A stretch of 64,000 nt of DNA from Anastatus disparis (GCA_017163975.1 JAFFSR010000245.1:2619001-2683000), one strand, 5' to 3'. Counted from the stretch's first letter, positions 22,018-33,920 are shown. The notes: a model not told the origin generated them from the sequence alone. Program-made: numbers and translations.

Positions 22018-23130
22018 TGATGTGTATTTCAATGTGTAAATTTACTGTCTTTTTAATTTTTATAGTTAGTCGGGGAACGCTCATACCTGGGCATGACGGA
22101 GAAAGAGTTCGGTTTCTTTTATATCGAGGTCTCTTGTGCCGAGAGTTCATTGTACATAAAATTTATATTTCGATTTTATTATGATTTATATTTCGTTTTT
22201 GATGTTTGCTCATGGTTTTACTGTAATGGTACACGCTCGACGTCGAACAATCATCATATTTACTTTTATTATTATTTATTTCTATCCCCTTCTCACTCTC
22301 TCGGCCTCTTTCTAAGATCTTAAAATCTTCAGAAAAAAAATTTTATGAAATAGTTTATTCTAGTCCGCTTTTTGTAGGCGAGAATAATTCTTCTCACCCG
22401 CAAAAAGCAGGCCAGAATGTACTACATTTCGCACTTGCAAAAGTGAACTGAAAATACGTATTGGTACATTATGTACTATTTTGCAATTCTTGACTATTTA
22501 TGTGGTTATTTTGACTCTTAGAGAAGTCCAACGAATGAAATAGTATATTTCGGTACTAGTGCGATAAAGTGATTTTTTACTCGTGTGGCGGATTGCGCCC
22601 GAGCGAAGCGAGGGTGAAAAGGTCACACGAGTAAGAAATCACTTTCTCGCACGAGTATCGAACACTATTTTTTGACACGACGTGTGAGAAGCTCCATTTT
22701 CGCACGTGTCACTTTGTACAGCGTGCGTGAAATCGAGCTTCTCGCACGGAGTGTCAAAAAATACTTTTCATACCACCACTGCCGAAAATGCAATCTTTGT
22801 CTTTGTCGAAACGCCGATTTCTTTGCTGGCTAACTAGATGGTGCGCACACAGGGACGAAGGAAATTCAAAGCTTCTGTTGTGTTTTCTACTGACATATAC
22901 AGTGAATGTAAGTGAGCGTATATGAGAACTTATTTAATGCGAAAGAGAAAGACGGTCTCAAAAGCTCTCTTTCGCATAAGTTGTAGTGCCGATATGTATA
23001 TGTTTCACAACAAGTCGCAGCGGGCAACGAGTGTATAAGTGTATAAGAGAGAGAAAGAGGGAGGTAATGCGTGGTTGCGTAAGGTTAGGTGACACAGCGT
23101 GTACAAAGCGACTGTTACGTCGCATGAATG
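22018..23130. repeat. Cluster of GC-rich hairpins
   Basis: Three hairpins are visible. The first, at 22357-22418, has arms attctagtccgctttttg and complement. The second, at 22554-22667, has arms containing aagtgattttttactcgtgt and a loop with cgagcgaagcgag. The third, at 22667-22773, has a tattttttgacac stem. Together they look like a MITE or pieces of two MITEs. Outside them no gene is recognised. Confidence 0.6.
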
Positions 23131-23134
23131 CCCA

Positions 23135-23565
23135 GTTAAAAATTTCTACGTGGATATCCAGCTGGATCAGCTACGTCAAACTCTACATAAAGATACATAC
23201 GCATTTTTATGAAATCTATGCAAATTGTATTAAAATTAATACGTAAATTTCCACAAAATCCAGGTAGATTTTGTAAAAATCCACGTAAGTTTCGTAAAAA
23301 TGTACATAGATTTCGTAAAAATCTAAGTAAATTTTGTAAAAATACACATAGATTTTGTAAAAGCCCACGTAGATTTTGTAAAAATCCACGCGGATCTTTA
23401 TATAGAATAAGACGTTGATAATCCTCTTGGATATTTACGTGGATATCCACGCTGATTTCCATGCAGATAACCACGTGGAAATCCACATGGAAATCATTGT
23501 AATTCACATAGATATCTACGTGGATATCCACCTGGACATCCACGTAGAAATCTGCATGGATATAT
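23135..23565. repeat. Minisatellite with 12- and 24-bp periodicity built from GTGGATATCCAC-like palindromes
   Basis: The stretch is made of short units: cacgtagattttgtaaaaat repeated at 23255-23395, then cacgtggatatccac-like units at 23425-23560. Many units are self-complementary, so both strands give periodic peptides rich in FLQNLRG or FCKNPRK. These peptides are products of the repeat and not of a gene. Confidence 0.8.
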
Positions 23566-23776
23566 TTCACAAAGGGCGTGCGTAGACCTTATTACCGACT
23601 TGTGTTCGCTAGTTTTTTTTTCTCATTTTTTTCTCAGAGCTTTTTAACATCCGCCAACCAACAACCCTCGTTTCACTAGGGTCGTAAATGTTTACAGGTT
23701 TCAAAAGCCCTTCGCGTTCAGCTTGTTTTACTTTGCATATTGATGTTTCATGATATAATTTTTGCCTGGCTGATAT

Positions 23777-24172
23777 TAAAAAAATTAAAAAAAAAAACAT
23801 TTTAAAAACACGCTTTTCAAGAATCACAAATGGAAAAAAAGCGTTTAAAAATACACTAAAAAGTATTAAATTAATTAATTTACTTCCTTGAAATCACTTT
23901 TATACAGTTCATTGCAATAATAAAGAGGAAATTTCACAACAATTTAAAAAGAAAAGTATGGACGCTGAATTGGATTTACTAAAATAAGCACCCACACTTT
24001 TCTTTTTAAATTGTAAAATTTTCTCTTAATTATTGCAATGAACTGTATAAAAGTAATTTCAAGGAAGTAAATTAATTTATTTAATACTTTTTAGTGTATT
24101 TTTACACGCTTTTTTTCCATTTGAGATTCTTAAAAAGCGTGTTTTTAAAATGTTTTTTTTTTAATTTTTATT
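23777..24172. mobile_element. 396-bp palindromic element
   Basis: Arms at about 23777-23958 and 23996-24172 are complementary, for example cagttcattgcaataat with its complement and the block aagcgtgtttttaaaatg at the outer end. The loop of about 37 bp has no signal. It is a probable MITE; no target duplication could be assigned. Confidence 0.8.
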
Positions 24173-24672
24173 TTCTACTTTTTAGTTAAAATTGAATTTT
24201 CTATAAGTAATTTGTTTTCAAAAGCTTGTATTGAATATTTCTTATTATTTTTTAATAATTTCTAATTTTTAGTTATAATTTTTTTTAATCGAACTAGAAT
24301 TAATTATTTTAGAAAACACGTGATCGCATGCTGAGTTTCCCATAATTTTGACGATAATGACGCCATTGGAAATTTTACCAAGATTTATTGTTTTATGCAT
24401 TGTTGGACCACAAAATCGATAAAATACGGTCTTAAATTTTGCATGTGCAATGCAAAATGCCATTACGGTATATGACAAGTTAAAGAATTTCAAAAATTTT
24501 CGAAGATTATTAGGCATTAATGTTAAAAGTACATTTATATATAAAAACTTCAATTTTTCAATTTCTCAAAAATCCCCGCATATAATTAAGTATATCAATA
24601 TATGAATCGGTACAAATATATAAATTTGATAGTATTATCCAACAGTGTGTGTTTGTGTGTGTGCGTGCGCGC

Positions 24673-24717
<45 letters not shown>

Positions 24718-25577
24718 CGTGTGAGTGTGCATGTGTATGTGCATTTTTTACAAGTATCAACTGAACAAGAACCTATTAACTCGTCTTGACCCAGAGAAAG
24801 CCTCCCCACTTGTACTTCCTCGGAGATGCGTTTGTACACCCGTCATCGCCGACCTAGACAACAGATTATTGTATTGTCATCGGAGACCAAGGTCTGTGCC
24901 AAATTTCAGAAATTTCCATCGACAAAAAGTGTCTCAAATCGAGCGTGCAAGATTTGATTAGAGACAGACAGACGTGAAAGCAAGCTTAAGAAAAGCGTGT
25001 AATAAAAAGTGTGTACATTACATGAGACGAATCTTGATTGTTATATTCGGCGGATCATTCTCTCGGATTACGCTTCAACAAGTAACCTCTCCGCCGGGAT
25101 TGAATTACCAATATTCGTTCCTTGTAATATACTTTTTTCTATCAATACGATCGAATGATATCATCAAATATAGATTGCAACAGTTTCAGAACTGGAAATA
25201 TTAAAAATTATATTGGTTTCATTTTAATTCAAATTCGACTTTTTTGAAAAGTATGTTTTTGCATTAAAATAAAAAATGGTTTTTTCCAACTTTTAGTTTC
25301 GTAATAGTCGCATATTTATCTTAAAATTTTTTATATTTACTTTTTTAAAAATTTGTACTTCTAAATAATACGAAAAAATGTTAAAATGGCTTATAAAAGT
25401 GTTAGAACATAGTTCTAAATAAAAAAAGAAACAGATATTTGGGGTAATTTTTGACCACTTAATAAGTTTAATACTACTTCTCAAGTACCAAAAACTTCTT
25501 TCTCATAAAATTCCGGAACTGTTTCAAGATATTCAATACTTGACTTTACAATTCTGATTGATTTAGTTAGAGACAAC
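24173..25577. other. Intergenic DNA with a (GT)n microsatellite
   Basis: A long (GT)n run occupies 24641-24740. The following 200 bases, including agacagacagacgtgaaagc, look like the transition sequence often found between microsatellites and old repeats. No coding pattern is visible in the rest. Confidence 0.5.
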
Positions 25578-25822
25578 TGTTAAAAATATACTAGATTTGT
25601 ATAGTGTGCTTGGTGTTATGTGAGTTTGTAGCGTCAGCTTTTTACGGACACACATACGATCCCTATCACTGTAGATGTGTGCATAATAGCGCAAGACGTT
25701 AAGCGTTTGTGAGGCATAGGAAGCTATTGAGTAAGCACTGTGCTAGCGTGGCTGATGTATATATTTGTAATTAAATAAATTTATTCTTTTAATAACATAT
25801 GCCTCTACCCTTTATTTCCACA
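25578..25822 (+). repeat. Candidate Copia 5' LTR
   Basis: The segment starts with TGT and ends with CA, directly before a primer-binding-site-like sequence. It contains an AATAAA signal near 25773, as expected for the R region. There is no second LTR in the window for comparison, so the boundaries are inferred from the TG...CA rule and the adjacent PBS. Confidence 0.45.
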
Positions 25823-25834
25823 TTGCAGCAGAGC
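25823..25834 (+). promoter_or_regulatory. Copia-like primer binding site
   Basis: TTGCAGCAGAGC differs at two positions from TGGTAGCAGAGC, the complement of the 3' end of initiator methionine tRNA used by many Copia elements. It lies immediately after the LTR-like CA. Confidence 0.5.
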
Positions 25835-25849
25835 GTGGTTAATTAAATG

Positions 25850-27475
25850 CTCAATTAAATGGTTTGTTTAAAATTCACTATCAAATACAAGCCTCGGCAA
25901 ATATTTGTTGGTTTCTCAGCAAAAGAAGGAAAAAATGAAATATGATATTTGAAATGTATTTGAAACGTTTATGAATACACAAAAAGAAGCCCGAACACGA
26001 GAAAACGGCTTATTATATAATAAAAAAGTTTGATGAGATGTAAAGAGTTTACAGCCTCGCAAATTGTGTTTAGAAACAGATGAGAGAAAATAAAATTGAA
26101 TCAATATAATGACTCACTAGGAGAGTATCAGACCTCCGGATCACGGATTTTGCTCAAACTTTGGGATAAGTTTTCAGATGTCAAAATATGAAAGGAAATA
26201 GAATTTTAGATCCCAACGTTCAATATTTCCCCAGTTACCGGCAATTAAGGAAAATCACTAAAAAAGTTACTTGATTTTTAAACGCATATAGTTCCTTAGC
26301 ATTGATAGCTAGGAGCTTGAAACTTTTTTTAAATGAAAGCTGAGCTCAAATTCTTTCGAAATAGTAGTTATAGCATGTCAAAATATTATTTTTTCCCAAA
26401 GTTATAGCGTGTTAAACATTGGACCTGATTTTTCTTTTCAAAACATTAATTGATAACAAAAGCTGAAATTGGGTCTAATGTTTATTACGCTATAACTTTG
26501 GGAAAAGATAATATTTTGACATGCTATAACTACTATTTCGAAAGAATTTGAGCTCAGCTTTCATTTAAAAAAAGTTTCAAGCTCCTAGCTATCAATGCTA
26601 AGGAACTGTAAGCGTTTTAAAATCTAGTAACTTTTTTAGTTATATTCTTTAATTGCCTGTAACTAGGGAAATATTGAGCGGTGGGGTCTAAAATTTTATT
26701 TCCTTTTATATTTTGACATCTGAAAACTTATCCCAAAGTTTGAGCGAGTGATCCAGAGGTCTGATACTCTCCTAGTCAGTTATTTCTTTTTTTCGTGGAT
26801 TCGAGAAATCAGTGAATGATTAAAAAAGTGCAGGTGCAAACATTAGAGAAAGAGAACAATGAAATTACATGTTCAACACATTAACAGAATCATATAGTTA
26901 TATTAGTGATTTAATAGACGCATTGAAAGAAATTTTCAGACTGTAACATACGTTAAAAATAAAATAGAAATTACGGGGTTAAGAGAAAAAAATTCATGTA
27001 AAAAGTGGAACAAATTTATTTACGGTGAACAAAGATAAATGTTTTAAATGTGCTAAAATGGATATTTCGCACGAGAGTGCCAAGGATAGCGGCCGAAAAA
27101 GGTTTAACAAAGAAAAGTTGCCAGGCTTACAAAACTCAACACGTGATTATAGCGAAAAAGCAAAAGATGGCAGAGATGAAAAAAGTAGAGATAATTATGG
27201 CAGAAGGTGCAGTAATCTCCGTTAACCAATGGCCAACACCAATGAACAACATGAAACGCACGGGCGTGTGGATAGCAACAATACATGCAGCACACAAAGG
27301 CGAAGTAAAAATGGTAAATACATGCGTAATTGAATGGTTAATAGATAGCAGATGTAATGATCACATAGTTAATGATGTAAAATATTTCGAAAATTTTATT
27401 GAATTAAAAGAACGTGTAAACATTAATTAAGGTGATAATAAATCAGTACAAGCAATTAAAATTGGAAATGTCATA
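25850..27475 (+). pseudogene. Copia gag and protease fragment, interrupted
   Basis: The N-terminal gag is very degraded (25850-26110), then a hairpin element (26116-26776) interrupts it. The gag resumes near 26880 with LTESYSYISDLIDALKE, typical of the Copia gag/UBN2 domain, and continues to a zinc-knuckle start, CFKCAK, at 27034, where the later H and C are changed. Protease-like sequence at 27330-27475 reads EWLIDSRCNDHIVNDVKYF, where the catalytic DSG has become DSR. Several frameshifts are present. The element stops at 27475, where a CACTG-type end begins. Integrase and RT are missing. Confidence 0.7.
26116..26776. mobile_element. 661-bp palindromic element inserted in Copia gag
   Basis: Ends read ACTAGGAGAGTATCAGACCT on the left and the inverse on the right. 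Arms of about 300 bp, including the tagttatagcatgtcaaaat and aaagctgagctcaaattct blocks, flank a loop of about 50 bp. The same type of end (ACTAGGAGAG followed by CCGG and GGATTTTG) occurs at 54257 and, inverted, at 47664. Confidence 0.85.
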
Positions 27476-28836
27476 CACTGAAAAAAACAGCCTTGTTTAC
27501 TAGGCACTCCAGCTGCCACTGTCGGAGTCTCTTTGGCAACGTGTATGTAGCCTATACTACTAGTGGGACTAGCAGTAGCTACTATGTGACACAGTGGAAC
27601 TGTCAACCGCGATGCATGCATGACTGTTAGTGAAATTATTTAACAATTTAAAGTATTAAAAATTTTCCAAATGGAAATCATTACTGTAAGTAATTTATGT
27701 ATCATGATTATAATGTAATTTAACCTAAAAATTAGTTTTAATATGTTAATACATTATGATGTATACTTAATCTAAGAAAATTATTTTGATAAGTTACGAT
27801 TTTTTCTAATAATTGAAATAACGTTTTCAATAAATATTAAAAATCGTAAAATTATTATTTTAAATATAGATTATTTGAATCATTTGAACAAGCGCGCTCT
27901 TTAGATTTTCGCGGACTTAATTTTTCATGCAGTAAATAGGCATTCTTGATATAGAATTGAGACATCGGAAATCGAAAACGCTTTTTGATGCGAGAGTAAA
28001 CCATTACTTCATTGACCGTATGAAAATATCATTTTAAATATATTGAGTTGAACAATTGCTTCTTATATCCCCACTCTTCTATACATTTTCTTTGTTTAAA
28101 TAATTTCCTTACAATGCTTACGCGCAAACATTAGATTCTCGTTTTCATAAAATTAAACATATAACAAATTTATTCTATTTGTTATAATATTATTTTTCTT
28201 TTTTAAAATTTTAATTTATTATTTTATTTTTTTTTAATTATTATTTACCTTAACTGTAAAAAAATTTAAAAACTTTCTTTACTTTTGTTATAATGTTCTT
28301 TCTTTGATTAGAAAATTATTTTATTATTTTATTTTTCTTCGTTCATAAAATACCATTTATTGGTTGTAATATTATTTTTTTATTCGGAAGTCGAATAAAA
28401 TGAAACAATACGTTTCCTGATGCGAAAGTAAACTATCACTGACAGCTCGTTAAAACTATATTTCAAATACATTGAATTAAGCACTTGCTTTTTGTATCCC
28501 TACTCTTCTATAAATTTTCCTTTGTTCAACTAATTTTCTTACAATGCTTACGCGAAAACTTTAAGTACTGGTTTTTATAATACTAAACATTCAACTTTAT
28601 TTTATTTATTATAATATTATTTTCCTTTGATAGAATAATAATTTACTTTTATACTTTTCTCTATTAAATTATTAGTTTACTATTTCATTTTTCTTTGTTT
28701 ATAATGAAAATCTTACAATGCTTCCAAGGATAGTTTATATTCTTCGAATTATAACATTTTTTCACAATCGTTTCCTGCATTATTATATTCTTAAATTATG
28801 ATCGAATTTTCCGAGCCTTGTGTTAAAAAAAAGGTA
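27476..28836. other. CACTG-type element end, then AT-rich direct repeats
   Basis: The sequence from 27476 (CACTGAAAAAAACAGCC, preceded by TA) has the form of a MITE end, but the matching end was not found. Bases 27960-28170 and 28395-28600 are diverged direct repeats, sharing the gatgcgagagtaaac, atccccactcttctata and ttacaatgcttacgcg blocks. No gene is seen. Confidence 0.5.
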
Positions 28837-28841
28837 CATAA

Positions 28842-30902
28842 CACGTAGTCTAGGCGCCAAGAGGGTTCCGTATGAAGTTAGAGGTCCCATCAAGCAAGTA
28901 GGTGATTTATACGTATTTTGAGCCGCTGAATCCGAATTTGCAGCTTGCTTTTCGCGCAAGTGGTCGAGTGATTTGCTATAAACAAATTAATTGTTTAAAT
29001 AGCTATAGTTTATGAAATAAACAGATGTAGTAATTTTTCCTCTGAAAACTTGTTCTTTAATAAAAAAACAAAAAAAATCGTTTCTGTTGCATGTCGATTC
29101 GATAATTAGAACCATAGATATGGCAAATATATTGCAAAAAAACATAGAGATGTAGCGCTAGCGTGGAACGCCCTGGTAAAAAAACCTTATGACTCGACAA
29201 CTAATTAATATTTTTTGAAGTTCAACATGTGTTTGAAAAATGTCAGTCTCAGCTTTAATAATAAATTGTTATATATTACTTTCAAATGTTGATAAATAAG
29301 CAAGAGTGATTTGAAGCAGAAAAAATTTTCAATTTTTCAGAATTTTGTTTGCTTATAACGAAATAATATAGGTTAGCGAACAAAATATTTCTATATTTTT
29401 GATAAAGAATAATAGGAAACTTCATCTAGTTTAAGAATCTGTCCGGTTTTTTAAAATTTAAGTAGAACCTGAGATATCGCAAATTTTACCCTCTCAGTCA
29501 CAGGAGCCGCTATAGTGGCACCCTTTCTTATTTTCTTTTTTTTTATTGTTTAATTCGAACTTTAAGTTTAATGTTTATTCTTTTTGCATTTTCATATAAA
29601 TGAGTGTTCATTTTATAAGTAGCATATGATATATTTTGAATATATGATTGTAAATAAATCTAAAAAATTAATGTATGATAGAAAATACGTGTTTTTGCGA
29701 AAATAATTCGGGACTGAAAGGGTTAAGCTGTCGCGCCAACTATCTGCAATACGACATATGTGTGCAATATAGCGATCGCTTTCCTTATTAAAAATTCTTT
29801 TATTATAAGGTAAGTAATCTTATTCTTTTCTAATAAAATTACTTTTGACTCTATTTTATATACTTTGTCATAATATTAATGATGTATAATACATGGAGAT
29901 GAAGTAGATTCAGGGTTTTAAATAATCATTGATTTTTCTACTACAATAGTAAACAATTTACTCAACTTATGGAGTATTTTTACATTTATTTTTTTTTTTG
30001 CAATTGCAAAAAGAACAACAATCTATTTTATTCAAAAAAATTTGTTTAACTTTCCGATTTATTAGAGTCATCTATTTTTAGCTGAATCCTTTTTTATTAA
30101 ATTTTTATTTAATTTCCTAATACAGAGTTAAAATTAATTTTATTACAAAAGAATGAAATTACTTACCTTATAATAAAAGAATTTTTTATAAGGAAAGGGA
30201 TCGCCATATTGCACACTTATGTCGTATTGCAAGGAGTTGGTGCTACAGCTTAAATTTGCAATATCTTGGGTTCTACTTACTTAAATTTAAAAAACCGGAC
30301 TGATTCTTAAACTAGATGAAATTTCCTATTATTCTATATCAAAAATATAGATATATTTTGTTCGCTAACCTATATTATTTCGTTATAAACAAACAAAATT
30401 CTGAAAAATTGAAAATATTTTCTGCTTCAAATCATTTTAGCTTATTTAACAACATTTGAAAGTAATATATAACAATTTATCATTAAAGCTGAGACTCTGA
30501 CATTTTTTAAACACATGTTGAACTTCAAAAAATATTAATTAGTTGTCGAGTCATAAGGTTTTTTTACCAGGGCGTTCCACGCTAGCGCTACGTCTCTATG
30601 TTTTTTTGCAATATATTTGCCATATCTATGGTTCTAATTATCGAATCGACGAGCAACAGAAACGATTTTTTTTGTTTTTTCATTAAAGAACAAGTTTTCA
30701 GAGGAAAAATTACTACATCTGTTTATTTCATAAACTATAGCCATTTAAACAATTAATTTGTTTATAACAAATCACTCGACCACTTGCGCGAAAAGCAAGC
30801 TGCAAATTCGGATTCAGCGGCTCAAAATACGTATAAATCACCTACTTGCTTGGTGGGACCTCTAACTTCATACGAAACCCTCTGGGCGCCTAGACTAACG
30901 TG
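28842..30902. mobile_element. 2.06-kb palindromic element with CATAA flanks
   Basis: The outer ends read CACGTAGTCTAGGCGCC and, inverted, CACGTTAGTCTAGGCGCC. CATAA flanks both sides (28837-28841 and 30903-30907), a possible five-base target duplication; a TA duplication further inside is an alternative. The arms extend about 1 kb on the left and 0.8 kb on the right and are highly similar, including the cgtataaatcacctacttgc and gcgttccacgctagcgct blocks. There is no coding capacity, so the element must be non-autonomous. Confidence 0.85.
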
Positions 30903-31789
30903 CATAAAATAGGTCTGCACTAGGTAACTAAATACCATTTTTAGCAAATATAGAAAAATGGTAAATTATCCTTTTAAATATAATATTTAAAACATTAAAT
31001 TATATTATAAAAATTTTATATCTGATTTCCATTTTAAATATAAAAACAATACTCATGTCGACTGAATAATAAATGAGATGACAGATATTTCCATCGGTCT
31101 TACAGTCAATTTAAAATCTATATAATAAAATAAATATGGACAGTCAGACTGCCCTTGTTTATAATCACCCCCTTAGAATAACCTAAATAAAAACTTAAAA
31201 ATTAACTGGAAAGAAACCTGAAAATAAATAAAATTAGTAAAGCACAATCTGACTGTCCCCCACCACCAAAAAACCTCCTTTCGATTGCGATCTTCAAAAA
31301 TGTCCAACGTTTCGAGCACGCTACTGCCCATCCTCAAGGACTGAACTCCTCTCGCTGCACGACTCCCAATTTATACCTAAAAAATTATTTGAATATCCCC
31401 TCCACCATCAAAAACATTATAAATATACATCCAACACCAATATAAGTTAATATACCCCCACCACTTTAATTCTATATTATGTTAGAAAAGGATGATAAAT
31501 ACTATTTAATTTACTTGATTCTAACATTAAATTTACGTTATTTTTATTCTGAAAAATGTGAATATTCTCAAAACTCTCCCTTTTAAATTTATTTTTAATA
31601 TTATTTTCTTAAATTTCAACATTCACAAAATCAAAAGAATGAACGGAATTCAAACAATGTTGCTTCAAACCCGACACAACATTTGGACTTCTCAAACTAT
31701 ATTTATGTTCATAAATTCGTTTCTTTAAATATCAGGGTGTTACTTTGTCGAAGTTGAGTTTTGGGCCAATAATTTATAAAAGATATGTT

Positions 31790-31923
31790 GATGACATCAT
31801 GAACAGAATTAAAAACATCAACCATTTCATCCGCAAAACAATCTGGCACCACAGCAAAGATGTCATCAACATATCTTTTATAAATTATTGGCCCAAAACT
31901 CAACTTCGACAAAGCAACACCCT
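31790..31923 (-). pseudogene. Penelope-like reverse transcriptase, catalytic motif fragment
   Basis: Minus-strand translation gives SFGPIIYKRYVDDIFAVVP, the RT motif C region with YVDD, followed by about 15 more residues. The frame then runs into the antisense of the opposite arm, so the 67-residue ORF is partly artificial. The YVDD aspartates are intact but the rest of the domain is missing. Confidence 0.75.
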
Positions 31924-31925
31924 GA

Positions 31926-32156
31926 TATTTAAAGAAACGAATTTATGAACATAAATATAATTTGAGAAGTCCAAATGTTGTGTCGGGTTTGAAGCAACAT
32001 TGTTTGAATTCCGTTCATTCTTTTGATTTTGTGAATGTTGAAATTTTAAAAAATAATATTAAAAATAAATTTAAAAGGGAGAGTTTTGAGAATATTCACA
32101 TTTTTCAGAATGAAAATAATGTAAATTTAATGTTAGATAGTTTATCAAGTAAATAA
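31926..32156 (+). pseudogene. Penelope-like GIY-YIG endonuclease, C-terminal fragment
   Basis: Plus-strand reading gives LKKRIYEHKYNLRS, then GLKQHCLNSVHSFDF and NVEIL, ending NENNVNLMLDSLSSK and a stop. This matches the C-terminal half of the GIY-YIG nuclease typical of Penelope elements, including the H-x(n)-H-x-F-D region. The GIY and YIG strands themselves are missing. A mirrored copy of the same stretch lies on the minus strand at about 31510-31740. Confidence 0.75.
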
Positions 32157-32619
32157 AATAGTATTTATCATCCTTTTCTAACATAATATAGAATTAAAGT
32201 GGTGGGGGTATATTAACTTATATTGGTGTTGGATGTATATTTATAATGTTTTTGATGGTGGAGGGGATATTCAAATAATTTTTTAGGTATAAATTGGGAG
32301 TCGTGCGGCGACAGGAGTTCAGTCCTTGAGGATGGGCAATAACGTGCTCGAAACGTTGGACATTTTTGAAGATCGCAATCGAAAGGAGGTTTTTTGGTGG
32401 TGGGGGACAGTCAGATTGTGCTTTACTAATTTTATTTATTTTCAGGTTTCTTTTCAGTTAATTTATTATAAACAAGGGCAGTCTGACTGTCCATATTTAT
32501 TTTATTATTTTATTATATAGATTTTAAATTGACTATAAGACCGATGGAAATATTTGTCATCTTATTTATTATTCAATCGACATAAGTATTGTTTTTATTT
32601 TTAATTAAAGGTCTATTAG

Positions 32620-33866
32620 GTGGCTATTATGTTCTATTTTAGACATATAAATTTAAAATATGGGAGGGTGGTAAAAGATTATTGTTTAAAATGGGTTAAG
32701 GGTGTTGTTAGAATTTTAATTTCGAGGGGACAATTAACTTTTCTTTTGAGATGTAGGAAATCAAATAACTTTCCAAAACATATTGATAATAGATTTGATG
32801 GTGGATATTTTTATCAATATAGCAATAAAAGAGTTTCTTATGATTTAGAAAAAAAACATTTTTTTTTTTTAAATAAATTATTAAATTTAGAGATTAAAAA
32901 TGTTAATTTTGATATTAATAATTTAAATAGATATTTGTTGGGTCTTGAATCATATTTATATAGAGTTATGAATTATAATGATTTACATGAATTTTTTCAT
33001 AATCAGGAGAAGCACTTTAATAAAGTAAAATATATGAAAAGGAAAAATTTAAAAAGAAAATTTGAATATCTTGTTCGGAAAAAACACTCTCAAATCAATC
33101 ATTACAATGGTAATGAAGGTTGGTTCAGAAATCTGACTGATAGAGTAATACCTAGCGAAGTGGTGAATGCTATGTCAAGGGGAGCAGGGTTTGCTTTACC
33201 ATACTCAAACAATGATCTTCCGATTAAAGAAATTATTGCAGATGTGGAAAGTAGTGTTGTTGGTTTTAATGATGAACTGAAGAAAGATTGTAGAGGATCA
33301 TTGGTTCAGATTATAGGGAATTTTAAAAGGGAGAATAGATTTAATAATTTTATTTCTGGGAACTTGTGTCATGATTTAAAGGCACAAAAAAATTTTCGTG
33401 GGATAATGTAGAAATAATTTTTTAAAGGGCTGATAAGGGTAATGTAACCGTAGCTTCATTTAAGGGGGAATACATTAATCATATAAAGCTTCTTTTGGAT
33501 GATGACACCACTTATAAGAAAATTAGAAATCCACATATAAATAAGTTACAAGATAGTTTAAAAGATTTATTGTTATATTGGAAAAAGAAGGAATTTATAG
33601 ATGAAAAAATTTTTAAATTTCTAAAATGTTAAAATAGTACAGTTGCAAAGTTTTATGGGCTTCCTAAGATTCATGAAGAATAGCTGACATATAGAATAAT
33701 AATATCGTCACTTAATTTTCCTACGTATAAACTTGCACGGTTTTTGTCTGATATTTTAATTAATGTAGTTGGAAAAACTAATTCTTTTGTTAAAGATACT
33801 TGGAATTTTTATGATATTGTAAGAGATATTGTTATTCAGAATGATCATAAAATGATTTCGTTGGAC
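32620..33866 (+). pseudogene. Penelope-like element, N-terminal region and start of RT, truncated
   Basis: An open frame at 32620-33411 (263 residues) carries the Penelope N-terminal region, including WFRNLTDRVIPSEVVNAMSR and GAGFALP. After a stop and frame change, the RT fingers follow. RADKGNVTV lies near 33435, FYGLPKIHEE and YRIIISSLNFPTYKLARFL near 33650-33750, and the fragment ends in the motif A start, MISLDA. It is cut off exactly at a (GT)n tract at 33867, so most of the palm and the endonuclease are missing. Penelope elements copy RNA with this RT at nicked or telomeric DNA. This copy is dead. Confidence 0.85.
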
Positions 33867-33920
33867 GCTGTGTGCGTGTGCGTGTGCGTGTGTGTGTGCG
33901 TGGGTGCGTGCGTGCGTGCG
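33867..33920. repeat. (GT)n/(GC)n microsatellite at a truncation point
   Basis: A gtgtgcgtgtgcgtg run directly continues the broken Penelope reading frame and precedes the next palindrome. Confidence 0.95.

Larger units (their letters stand above)
31036..32605. mobile_element. Inverted partial copies of a Penelope-like element (head-to-head)
   Basis: Arms 31036-31803 and 31856-32605 are inverted copies of the 3' end of a Penelope-like element. Each contains the C-terminal endonuclease coding part, a gtcctt/gaggatggg and cgaaacgtt block, and the gggcagtctgactgtcc block. Between the arms lies a piece of reverse transcriptase. Penelope elements often carry such inverted, truncated copies next to the main copy, which here follows at 32620-33866. 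Confidence 0.8.

Noticed and set aside
23136..23570. 144-residue ORF with repeated FLQNLRG-type peptide
   Set aside because: The periodic peptide appears on both strands because the DNA is a palindromic minisatellite; no homologous protein family is recognised.
28842..30902. Assembly artefact (foldback read) as the cause of the palindromes
   Set aside because: Arms differ by many scattered substitutions and indels and the element has a candidate target duplication. The concern remains only for 47071-54842, where the arms are nearly identical.
31745..31948. Plus-strand ORF with YKRYVDDIMN as a second RT
   Set aside because: It reads from one inverted arm through the loop into the antisense of the other arm; only the first part is RT-derived.
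32305..32365. Possible hammerhead ribozyme near the Penelope end (gaaac and gttggac beside gtccttgaggatg)
   Set aside because: Penelope elements can carry hammerhead motifs, and the CGAAAC part is present, but the required CUGANGA core is not found; cttgaggatg differs too much to call.
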